Origin: Patulibacter sp052039575
Lineage (GTDB): Bacteria > Actinomycetota > Thermoleophilia > Solirubrobacterales > Solirubrobacteraceae
Assembly: GCA_052039575.1 (NCBI GenBank)
Contig: JBQGEK010000181.1
Coordinates: forward strand, 1-5,791
DNA length: 5,791 bases
Reading direction: 5' to 3'
Shown here: piece by piece, positions 1 through 4,905 of the stretch
Layout: every line of letters begins with the position of its first letter
Position numbering within the stretch: position 1 is the stretch's first letter
The notes under the pieces: model-generated
The model's database searches: none
Told to the model about the DNA's origin: nothing
The model's input: only the letters and a program-made list of their open reading frames with translations
Program-made: the position numbers and the translations under genes

Positions 1-391
1 CGACGAGGACGAGTCGACGACCACGACGACGACGCGGTCGACCACCACGACCGAGGCGACGGAGCCGACCACAACGACGGCGCCGTCCACCGCCCAGGTG
101 GTCGCCGCCGCCCCGCCGACGACGACGACCGCCGCGGCTCCCCCGCCGCCCCCGCCGCCGCCGCCGGTCGACACCAAGGAGCAGAACGTCACGCTCCCGC
201 AGGAGCCGACGACGCCGACGCCGCCGGCCCCGAAGCCGCCGACCAAGCCGACGCCTCCGCCGCCGCCCGCTCCGACCACGCCGAAGCCGCCGCCGACGGG
301 AACGACGACGCCGAACGACGTGCCGCCGCCGACCCCGACGCCGGGCTCGTCCGGCGAGCTGCCGACGACCCCGCTCGTCCCGGCGCCGTAG
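1..391 (+). CDS. C-terminal part of a protein with a Thr/Pro-rich tail (5' end outside window)
   Basis: The reading frame whose first complete codon is at base 2 is open from the window edge to a TAG at 389-391, so this is the 3' end of a larger gene; the GTG at 98 is internal and there is no reason to take it as the start. The visible ~129 residues begin with an acidic Asp-Glu stretch, then runs of Thr, then a block of nine prolines, then Pro/Thr repeats to the end. There is no folded domain, no transmembrane segment and no sortase signal: an LPTTP near the end is not LPXTG and no hydrophobic anchor follows. Such tails are typical of extracytoplasmic or wall-spanning linkers in actinobacterial surface proteins and of tails of Ser/Thr kinases or penicillin-binding proteins, but the defining domain lies upstream of the window, so the function cannot be named. 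Codon periodicity (ACG, CCG, CCC) supports real coding. Confidence 0.75.
   Translation, partial: DEDESTTTTTTRSTTTTEATEPTTTTAPSTAQVVAAAPPTTTTAAAPPPPPPPPPVDTKEQNVTLPQEPTTPTPPAPKPPTKPTPPPPPAPTTPKPPPTGTTTPNDVPPPTPTPGSSGELPTTPLVPAP
5..345 (+). repeat. Low-complexity ACG/CCG codon-repeat tract encoding the Thr/Pro tail
   Basis: Imperfect trinucleotide runs of ACG/ACC and CCG/CCC, including a stretch of nine Pro codons around 140-166, make this tract strongly low-complexity. It is coding repeat rather than a separate element. Such tracts commonly vary in length between strains through slippage or recombination; that is family knowledge, not something seen here. Confidence 0.6.
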
Positions 392-398
392 AAGCGGC

Positions 399-446
399 GC
401 CGACGCGGGTCACCTTCAGCCGCCGAACGGGGTCACCCGCGTCGGC
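399..446. terminator. Inverted repeat between convergent genes, candidate bidirectional terminator
   Basis: The 12 bases at 399-410 (GCCGACGCGGGT) are exactly complementary in inverted orientation to 435-446. After one C/C mismatch the pairing continues for 3 more bases (412-414 with 431-433), leaving a 16-base loop in which TTC (415-417) and GAA (425-427) can also pair. It lies 8 bases past the stop of the plus-strand gene and 43 bases past the stop of the minus-strand gene, where a shared terminator is expected. Neither side has a clear T-run, which is common for hairpin terminators in high-GC actinobacteria. An alternative pairing of GGCGCC 382-387 with 396-401 would compete with it. Confidence 0.55.
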
Positions 447-461
447 CGTTCGAGACCGCGA

Positions 462-477
462 CGGCGCCGCAGCGCCG
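462..477 (-). terminator. Short GC hairpin just after the last gene of the minus-strand cluster
   Basis: CGGCGC (462-467) pairs with GCGCCG (472-477) around a 4-base loop. It lies 11 bases beyond the stop codon of the minus-strand membrane-protein gene, so it could act with the larger inverted repeat at 399-446 in ending the operon transcript. There is no T-run, and short GC palindromes are frequent in DNA of this composition, so it could be chance. Confidence 0.3.
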
Positions 478-488
478 CCGCACGGAAC

Positions 489-1220
489 TCAGCTGCCGGG
501 CTTCTCGGTCCCGAACGCGACGCCGTAGAACGGCGTGCGCATCGGGCCGTTCGAGCCCGCCTCGGAGATCTGGTCGACGACCTGCGACTTCTCGCTCTGC
601 AGCGACATGTCGAGGACCCGCTCGGTGGTTCCGGGCTCGTCGGGCAGCAGCAGCACGCGGACCCCGTACCAGGTGTGTCCGTCGCGGCGGAACTGGTAGC
701 GGACCAGCCAGCCAGCGTAGTCACGGCCGATCTTGACGCGGCCCTCGGAGCGGACGCGGAATCCGTTGTCGGCGAACTCCCGGCGGACGGGAGCCATCAC
801 GTCGGCCATCCGCAGCGCCAGCTGGGCCACGGGTCCGCCCGCGGGCTCGTCCTCAGACGGAGCCGGCCCGGCGTCGCGAAAGACCAGGTACTCCTCGCCG
901 CGGCCCTCGCCGGCCTTCGTCGACAGCCGCAGCAGCTCGCCGGGACCTGCGTCGACCCGTTCGATCCGGTCGTCGTAGCGGGTGTTGAAGGTCAGCGGAC
1001 CCTCGATGATCGTGTGGTTCAGGGCGGGGCCGCCACGCGCGGCCCAGACGATCCCGACCAGCAGGATCAGCAGCACCGCGGCCGCCAGGCCGCCCCAGCG
1101 CACGCGAGGCGGGAGACGACGGAGCCGGGGACCTGCGACCTCCGTCAGCGACGGTCCGTACTCGGGGCGGGCGATCGGCACGACGTCGAGGGTATCGGCC
1201 GGCGGGACGGCAGGCTTCAC
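489..1220 (-). CDS. Single-pass membrane protein of unknown function (243 aa)
   Basis: I do not recognise a named family. The N-terminal ~40 residues are Pro- and Arg-rich (RLRRLPPRVRW just before the membrane), followed by one hydrophobic helix at about residues 43-61 and then a ~180-residue soluble region. The positive charges before the helix predict the N terminus inside and the C-terminal domain outside. That domain alternates short hydrophobic and charged segments (for example YAGWLVRYQF, residues 168-177, and TWYGVRVLLLP, 183-193), which look like beta strands of a compact extracytoplasmic domain. No catalytic motif or cysteine pair is visible. The start is a GTG at 1218-1220, 43 bases after the RAM-domain gene; no good Shine-Dalgarno precedes it, so a start a few codons further in is possible. 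It is the last gene of the minus-strand cluster and probably co-transcribed with it. The gene is real by codon bias; the function is unknown. Confidence 0.75.
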   Translation of the reverse strand: MKPAVPPADTLDVVPIARPEYGPSLTEVAGPRLRRLPPRVRWGGLAAAVLLILLVGIVWAARGGPALNHTIIEGPLTFNTRYDDRIERVDAGPGELLRLSTKAGEGRGEEYLVFRDAGPAPSEDEPAGGPVAQLALRMADVMAPVRREFADNGFRVRSEGRVKIGRDYAGWLVRYQFRRDGHTWYGVRVLLLPDEPGTTERVLDMSLQSEKSQVVDQISEAGSNGPMRTPFYGVAFGTEKPGS

Positions 1221-1263
1221 TCCGGGCGTGCCGACGCGGCGCGCCTGCTCACCCGGGAAGCCG

Positions 1264-1545
1264 TCAGGCGCCGATGTCGAAGAGCGCGTCGAGGTCGTGG
1301 CGGCTGAACGCCTCGAACGCCATCATCGTCTGGGTCCGCTCGACGCCGGGAACGCTGGCGATCCCACCGGTCACGACCTGGGCCAGGTCGTCGGTGCGGC
1401 CGAGCCGCACGATCACCACGAAGTCCCAGTCGCCGGTCACCGAATAGGCCTCGGCGACGCCCTCGACGTCGGCGAGCCGCTCGCCGAGGTCGGCGAGCGC
1501 GCCCTTCTCGGCCTGGACCAACACGAATGCGGTCGACGTCGCCAT
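1264..1545 (-). CDS. Stand-alone Lrp/AsnC ligand-binding (RAM) domain protein
   Basis: The 93-residue product is a complete RAM (AsnC_trans_reg) domain with no helix-turn-helix. The family pattern is clear: a first strand TAFVLVQAEKG (5-15), a helix, then VEGVAEAYSVTGDWDFVVIV (27-46, with the characteristic G-D-x-D), a helix, and a final strand PGVERTQTMMAFEAF (66-80). Full-length Lrp/AsnC regulators are about 150 residues with a DNA-binding N terminus; single-domain versions of this length are known as a separate group. RAM domains form dimers and higher oligomers with amino acids or related small ligands bound between subunits, so this may be a ligand sensor or a partner that modulates full-length Lrp proteins; the ligand is not predictable from sequence. 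ATG at 1543-1545 lies only 8 bases past the stop of the hydrolase gene with just a weak GCGGA-like site, which suggests translational coupling. Confidence 0.88.
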   Translation of the reverse strand: MATSTAFVLVQAEKGALADLGERLADVEGVAEAYSVTGDWDFVVIVRLGRTDDLAQVVTGGIASVPGVERTQTMMAFEAFSRHDLDALFDIGA

Positions 1546-1553
1546 CGGTCCGC

Positions 1554-2231
1554 TCAGATCTCGATCGCGTCGCCGACGGCCAGCACGTCGACCGTGGCGA
1601 TCCCCGCCGCCTCGACGTCCTGCTTGAACGCCTGCGCGTCCGTCTCGATCGGCGGGAAGGTATCGAAATGCACCGGCACGACGCGGCCGGCGCCGACGAA
1701 CCGCGCGGCCTCGACGGCGTCGTGGCGGTCCATCGTGTAGTGGCCGCCGATCGGCACCAGCGCCAGATCGATCGGCGTGCGCTTGCCCGGCAGCGCGAGG
1801 TCGCTGAACAGCGCGGTGTCGCCCAGGTGGTAGACGACCTTGCCGCCCAGCTCGATCACCGCTCCGGCCGGCGTCGCGGTGGCCCCGCTCGGGGTCGTTC
1901 CGGTGTGCCAGGCGGGCACGAGCCGGACCCAGCCGCCGTCGAAGGCGTGCGTGCCGCCGAGGTTCAGGTCGACGACGCTGACGTCATCCTCGCCCAGCTC
2001 GTTGGCAACCTCGACGATCGTCACGACCGGCGCGCCGGTGCGCTTGGAGACGGCCGCGGCGTCGCCGAGGTGATCGCCGTGTCCGTGGGTCACCACGATC
2101 AGGTCGGCGGGGATGTCGTCGGCCGACGTGGTGGCCGCGGGGTTGCCGCTCAGGAACGGGTCGACCAGGACCCGGAACCCGTCGGACTCCAACAGGACGG
2201 CCGAGTGGCCGAGGAACGTCAACGTGGTCAT
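1554..2231 (-). CDS. UPF0173-type metal-dependent hydrolase, metallo-beta-lactamase fold
   Basis: The 225-residue product matches the UPF0173 (YtkL-like) branch of the MBL superfamily in length and motif order. It starts with TFLGHSAVLL (His9), has DPFLSGNP (24-31), the metal-binding THGHGDHLGD (His49, His51, Asp53, His54), then AWHTG (His109), YHLGDT (Asp138), GGHYTMD (His164) and VPVHFDT (His188). All expected ligands for a dinuclear metal site are present, so an active cytoplasmic hydrolase is likely; there is no signal peptide or membrane segment. Family members are mostly uncharacterised and the substrate cannot be named. The ATG at 2229-2231 overlaps the stop of the preceding gene by 4 bases (ATGA). 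An AGGAG (complement of 2240-2244) sits 8 bases upstream inside that gene and supports this start. Downstream is the RAM-domain gene at 8 bases. Confidence 0.93.
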   Translation of the reverse strand: MTTLTFLGHSAVLLESDGFRVLVDPFLSGNPAATTSADDIPADLIVVTHGHGDHLGDAAAVSKRTGAPVVTIVEVANELGEDDVSVVDLNLGGTHAFDGGWVRLVPAWHTGTTPSGATATPAGAVIELGGKVVYHLGDTALFSDLALPGKRTPIDLALVPIGGHYTMDRHDAVEAARFVGAGRVVPVHFDTFPPIETDAQAFKQDVEAAGIATVDVLAVGDAIEI

Positions 2232-2614
2232 GCCGGGGTCTCCTGCTCTTCGGGGGGCTCGGGGTCCGCTTCGGCCGCGGCGGTGCCGGGATGCTCGAGC
2301 TCGCGGGCGAGCGCGAAGCCGACGGTCACGCCGACGAGCATCGCCAGCCGCGACTCCTCCGCCAGCAGCTGACCGATCCGCTGCGTCCGTTCGACGACGT
2401 CCGGCTCGGCCGCGGTCTGACCGACCTGCTGCTCGTGGCCCTGGCTGAACCAGCCGCCGTCGTGCAGCGCGCGCTCGATGATCCGCTCGAGACCGGGGAC
2501 CGCGTGGGTGACGACCTCTTCGGCCCGCTTGAGGCGGTGCGGCTCGCTGATCTCGCGCACCGCCCGGTCGACGTCTTCGGCGGTATAGGGGCGATCGGTC
2601 ACGTCACGGAGCAT
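2228..2614 (-). CDS. Small hypothetical protein with acidic C-terminal tail (128 aa)
   Basis: No family is recognised. The first ~105 residues look helical: an acidic/basic region (TAEDVDRAVREISEPHRLKR, 11-30), an amphipathic segment VPGLERIIERALHDGGWF (39-56), a Gln-rich patch (62-67), and a helix from about 73 containing the short hydrophobic run LAMLVGVTVGFALA (90-103). That run is too short and too close to charges for a confident membrane helix. The last 25 residues are Pro/Glu-rich and probably disordered. The gene is supported by codon bias, the 27-base distance from the upstream rhomboid-like gene and the ATGA overlap with the hydrolase gene, which implies translational coupling. The ATG at 2612-2614 has only a distant GAGGT upstream, so a start at the GTG of codon 5 cannot be excluded. 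Confidence 0.75.
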   Translation of the reverse strand: MLRDVTDRPYTAEDVDRAVREISEPHRLKRAEEVVTHAVPGLERIIERALHDGGWFSQGHEQQVGQTAAEPDVVERTQRIGQLLAEESRLAMLVGVTVGFALARELEHPGTAAAEADPEPPEEQETPA

Positions 2615-2641
2615 ACGTGGGGCCCGGGTGACCTCGGTACG

Positions 2642-3523
2642 CTAGCGCCGCGCAGCCGACAGGCCGAGGCCCAGCAGCAGGCCGACGAGCAGGCCCCAGA
2701 CTCCCGCGATCGGCGCACCGGCCGCGGTCACGGCGCTGACCAGCAGGGCGACGGCCAGCAGCACCGCAGCGCCGAGCAGGTCGCCGTCGAGCGCCTCCTC
2801 GCGACGCCGGGCGCGGATCTCAGCCACGATCCAGGCCGTCGCGAGCGCACTGGCAGCGCCGACCGCACCGGTCTGGACGTCGGTCGCACCGGCCAGCGAC
2901 GCGATGCCGAGGCCACCGACGCCGGCGATCAGGAAGGTCCCGACGACGATCAGCGATCCGAGCGTCCCGGCGCGACGCTCCCACAGCCAGCCGAAGACAC
3001 CGAAGCAGGTCAGCACCCCGAGCGCGTGCCACGTGCTGGCGTAGGTGAAGCTGCTGCTCAGCAGGCGCCACAGCGGGTTGCCGTCGATCCCACCGGCGAG
3101 CCAGACGTTCTCTTGCCCGACCGCCACCGTGACCGGCAGGCCGATCAGCGACACGAGCACGATCACGAGCGTTGCCCACGGGCGCCGTTCGCCGGTGTAC
3201 GCGGGTGACTTCTGGCGCTTGCGGCGCGGCTGCTTCTTCGCCTTCGCCGGCTTCGGAACGGCGTCCGGCTTCGGCTTGCGGCGGAACCGCGACGACTTCT
3301 TCTTCTCCGGCGGGGGAGTCGGCGACCGCAGCGGGACGACGTCGGCCGAGTCCTCGGAGGACTCCAGCTGGGCGAACAGCGCCTCGAGGTCCCCGTCCTT
3401 GCGGTCGAGCTTCGGGGCGCGCTTGCGCAGGCGGTTGCCGCAGTACGGGCATTCGGTCACGAACGTGCTGACCTGCTGCCCGCAGCTGCCGCACACCGTG
3501 AACAGCTCTGCTGCGCCCGACAT
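2642..3523 (-). CDS. Zinc-ribbon plus rhomboid-like membrane protein, predicted inactive protease
   Basis: The 293-residue product begins with a four-Cys zinc ribbon (CGSC at 11-14, CPYC at 25-28), continues with a low-complexity linker that turns strongly Lys/Arg-rich (about 74-108), and then has about six hydrophobic helices from residue 117 to 290. The membrane part follows the rhomboid layout: LWRLLSSSFTYASTWHALG (151-169) matches the WR loop and helix 2 start, FGWLWERRAG (177-186) matches the G-x-x-x-E-x-x-x-G region. The catalytic residues are missing: the GxSG serine position reads G-A-A-S (Ser to Ala224), the helix 6 His position reads Gly274 (GVWGLLVG), and the oxyanion Asn position is Val170; His166 remains. 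It is therefore best called a rhomboid pseudoprotease with a cytoplasmic zinc ribbon. ATG 3521-3523 is preceded by GAGGAA. The frame stays open far upstream, but that part overlaps the aldolase gene and is not coding. Confidence 0.82.
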   Translation of the reverse strand: MSGAAELFTVCGSCGQQVSTFVTECPYCGNRLRKRAPKLDRKDGDLEALFAQLESSEDSADVVPLRSPTPPPEKKKSSRFRRKPKPDAVPKPAKAKKQPRRKRQKSPAYTGERRPWATLVIVLVSLIGLPVTVAVGQENVWLAGGIDGNPLWRLLSSSFTYASTWHALGVLTCFGVFGWLWERRAGTLGSLIVVGTFLIAGVGGLGIASLAGATDVQTGAVGAASALATAWIVAEIRARRREEALDGDLLGAAVLLAVALLVSAVTAAGAPIAGVWGLLVGLLLGLGLSAARR

Positions 3524-3526
3524 CAG

Positions 3527-3532
3527 TTCCTC
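3527..3532 (-). promoter_or_regulatory. Ribosome binding site deciding the start of the zinc-ribbon/rhomboid gene
   Basis: GAGGAA on the minus strand lies 3 bases before the ATG at 3521-3523 (GAGG is 5 bases away). It matters because the frame is open for more than 1 kb upstream; this site, together with the zinc ribbon starting at residue 11, fixes the start here. A TACAAT hexamer directly upstream (3535-3540) resembles a -10 box but lacks a -35 partner. Confidence 0.6.
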
Positions 3533-3557
3533 GATTGTAGGCCGGTCGGAGCGCCTG

Positions 3558-3595
3558 CGTGCATGGAACGGGCGATTCCACCCGTTCCGTGCGCG
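3558..3595 (-). terminator. Hairpin between the aldolase and rhomboid-like genes
   Basis: GGAACGGG (3565-3572) pairs perfectly with CCCGTTCC (3581-3588) around an 8-base loop. Pairing extends outward for 7 more positions, 3558-3564 with 3589-3595, with two T-G pairs. In a plus-strand RNA these would be G-U wobbles (15 continuous pairs); in the minus-strand transcript of the flanking genes they become two A/C mismatches, leaving an 8-bp core plus 3-bp and 2-bp segments. Its location 23 bases after the aldolase stop suggests a terminator or attenuator separating fba from the downstream cluster. There is no T-run on the minus strand. Confidence 0.5.
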
Positions 3596-3618
3596 GAGAG
3601 TGAGTTCCGCTCGGCTCG

Positions 3619-4695
3619 CTAGGCGATCGTGACCTGCGGATCCAGGTACACGTCCTGGATCGCCTGGAGCAGCGCGACGCCGTCGGCCAGCGGGCGCTGG
3701 AACGCCTTGCGGCCGGAGATCAACCCGGTCCCACCGGCCCGCTTGTTGATCACCGCGGTCTTCACGGCCTCGGCCAGATCGCTCTCGCCAGCCGAAGCGC
3801 CGCCGGAGTTGATCAGGCCGGCGCGACCCATGTAGCAGTTGGCCAGCTGGTAGCGGGTCAGGTCGATCGGGTGATCGGTGGTCAGCTCGCTGTAGACCAG
3901 GTCGTGGGTCTTGCCGACCTTGATCGCCTTGAAGCCGCCGTTGAGCTCGGGCAGCTTCTGCTTGATGATGTCCGCCTCGATGGTCACGCCGAGGTGGTTG
4001 GCCTGACCGGTCAGGTCGGCGGCGGTGTGGTAATCGACGCCGTCGACCTTGAAGGCCGAGTTGCGCAGGTAGCACCAGAGGATCGTGGCCATGCCGAGGC
4101 GGTGAGCCTCTTCGAACGCACGAGCGACCTCGACGATCTGACGGTTCGACTCGGGCGACCCGAAGTAGATCGTCGCGCCGACGGCGGCCGCGCCGAGCTC
4201 GTAGGCGCGCTCGACCGACGAGAACTGGATCTGGTCGTAGGCCTCGGGGAGCGAGAGGAACTCGTTGTGGTTCAGCTTGACCACGAACGGGATCTTGTGG
4301 GCGTGCGTGCGCGACACCGCGCCGAGCACGCCGAGCGTCGAGGCGACGGCGTTGCAGCCGCCCTCGATCGCCAGCTCGACGATGTTCTTCGGGTCGAAGT
4401 AGGCCGGGTTCGGCGCGAAGCTCGCGGCGCCGGAGTGCTCGATGCCCTGGTCGACCGGGAGGATCGAGACGTACCCGGTGCCACCGAGGCGGCCGTGGTC
4501 GAAGATCCGCTGCAGGCTGCCGAGCGTGCGGACGTTGCGGTCGGTCGACGCGTAGATGCGCTCGACGAAGTCCGGCCCCGGAAGGTGCAGCTGGGAGGCG
4601 TCGATCGTGGTCGAGCGGTGCCCGAGCAGCGAGTCGGCGTCGTCGCCCAGCAGCTCGGTTACGCGGTCGATCGTCGAGGGGGTCTGCGTGGCCAT
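3619..4695 (-). CDS. fbaB: Class I fructose-bisphosphate aldolase, FbaB/DhnA type
   Basis: The 358-residue product aligns from end to end with the E. coli FbaB (DhnA) type of class I aldolase, about 350 residues, with no gaps of note. Shared blocks include GTGYVSILPVDQGIEHSG (72-89), YFDPKNIVELAIEGGCNAVAST (99-120), KLNHNE (140-145), VGATIYFGSPES (172-183), LRNSAFKVDGVDYHTAADLT (210-229), EADIIKQKL (240-248) and RYQLANCYMGRAGLINSGG (281-299). From recalled alignment, Lys245 matches the Schiff-base lysine (Lys236/237 of the E. coli enzyme). It should reversibly cleave fructose 1,6-bisphosphate to dihydroxyacetone phosphate and glyceraldehyde 3-phosphate, in the cytoplasm, without metal; members of this family often serve gluconeogenesis. 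The ATG at 4693-4695 is fixed by an AAGGAA 7 bases upstream and by the family N terminus; the frame remains open upstream to about 5385 only because of GC bias. Confidence 0.97.
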   Translation of the reverse strand: MATQTPSTIDRVTELLGDDADSLLGHRSTTIDASQLHLPGPDFVERIYASTDRNVRTLGSLQRIFDHGRLGGTGYVSILPVDQGIEHSGAASFAPNPAYFDPKNIVELAIEGGCNAVASTLGVLGAVSRTHAHKIPFVVKLNHNEFLSLPEAYDQIQFSSVERAYELGAAAVGATIYFGSPESNRQIVEVARAFEEAHRLGMATILWCYLRNSAFKVDGVDYHTAADLTGQANHLGVTIEADIIKQKLPELNGGFKAIKVGKTHDLVYSELTTDHPIDLTRYQLANCYMGRAGLINSGGASAGESDLAEAVKTAVINKRAGGTGLISGRKAFQRPLADGVALLQAIQDVYLDPQVTIA

Positions 4696-4702
4696 GTCGT
4701 CG

Positions 4703-4708
4703 TTCCTT
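4703..4708 (-). promoter_or_regulatory. Ribosome binding site of the aldolase gene
   Basis: AAGGAA on the minus strand, 7 bases before the ATG at 4693-4695. It is the best Shine-Dalgarno in the window and rules out the longer in-frame extensions upstream. Confidence 0.7.
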
Positions 4709-4732
4709 GCGGTCGTACCTGTATCCGGCGGC

Positions 4733-4779
4733 CCCCGTCGGGGACGATGCCGGCGAACCCGCGGCGGGTGCCTGCCGCG
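4733..4779 (-). promoter_or_regulatory. Two hairpins in the probable 5' leader of the aldolase gene
   Basis: CGCGGC (4760-4765) pairs with GCCGCG (4774-4779), and CCCC (4733-4736) with GGGG (4740-4743) around 3 bases. Both would lie in the aldolase mRNA leader if transcription starts upstream of 4780, the second ending 25 bases before the Shine-Dalgarno. They could modulate translation or mRNA stability. I recognise no known riboswitch consensus, and short GC palindromes are expected by chance here. Confidence 0.25.
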
Positions 4780-4815
4780 ATTCTCGGCGCAATAGAGCGT
4801 GGTCCCCGAAAACCG

Positions 4816-4844
4816 GTGACCTGAGAAGTCGCGGATGCTATCCG
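4816..4844 (+). promoter_or_regulatory. Weak candidate promoter for the nuclease gene
   Basis: GTGACC (4816-4821, four matches to TTGACA), a 17-base spacer and TATCCG (4839-4844) preceded by TGC, an extended -10 arrangement. It lies 62 bases before the GTG at 4906. The hexamers are poor matches and the -10 overlaps a small inverted repeat (CGGAT 4832-4836 / ATCCG 4840-4844), which could equally be part of an operator. No comparable promoter for the divergent aldolase gene was found on the other strand. Confidence 0.22.
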
Positions 4845-4905
4845 AAAAGTCTTTCACGAGACCCCCGCTGCGCCCGCTGTCACGGCGGATCCGGCCACTT
4901 CGCGG

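Noticed and set aside
356..391. LPTTP near the C terminus as a sortase signal
   Set aside because: Fifth residue is Pro rather than Gly, and no hydrophobic segment or basic tail follows before the stop.
675..1740. Plus-strand open frames opposite the membrane-protein, RAM-domain and hydrolase genes
   Set aside because: Low-complexity Arg/Pro/Ser/Ala composition; the minus-strand frames have a membrane helix, a RAM domain and MBL motifs.
1527..3208. Long plus-strand open frames opposite the hydrolase, small protein and rhomboid-like genes
   Set aside because: They read as Arg/Asp/Gly/Val-rich antisense shadows typical of high-GC DNA, while the minus strand encodes recognisable families.
3535..3540. 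TACAAT on the minus strand as a -10 box for the rhomboid-like gene
   Set aside because: No -35 partner at 16-18 bases, and a start site would fall on the Shine-Dalgarno itself, so chance is likelier.
3524..4792. A 716-residue minus-strand frame joining the zinc-ribbon/rhomboid gene to sequence across the aldolase gene
   Set aside because: The part upstream of 3523 is Arg/Pro/Ala-rich and runs in another frame over the well-supported aldolase gene. A Shine-Dalgarno and domain start place the true start at 3523.
3871..4824. 317-residue plus-strand open frame opposite the aldolase gene
   Set aside because: Repetitive charged composition without domains, and antisense to a confidently identified enzyme gene.
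4835..4840. TAGCAT on the minus strand as the aldolase -10 box
   Set aside because: The sequences 16-18 bases upstream (GTCTCG, GGTCTC, GGGTCT) do not resemble a -35 element.
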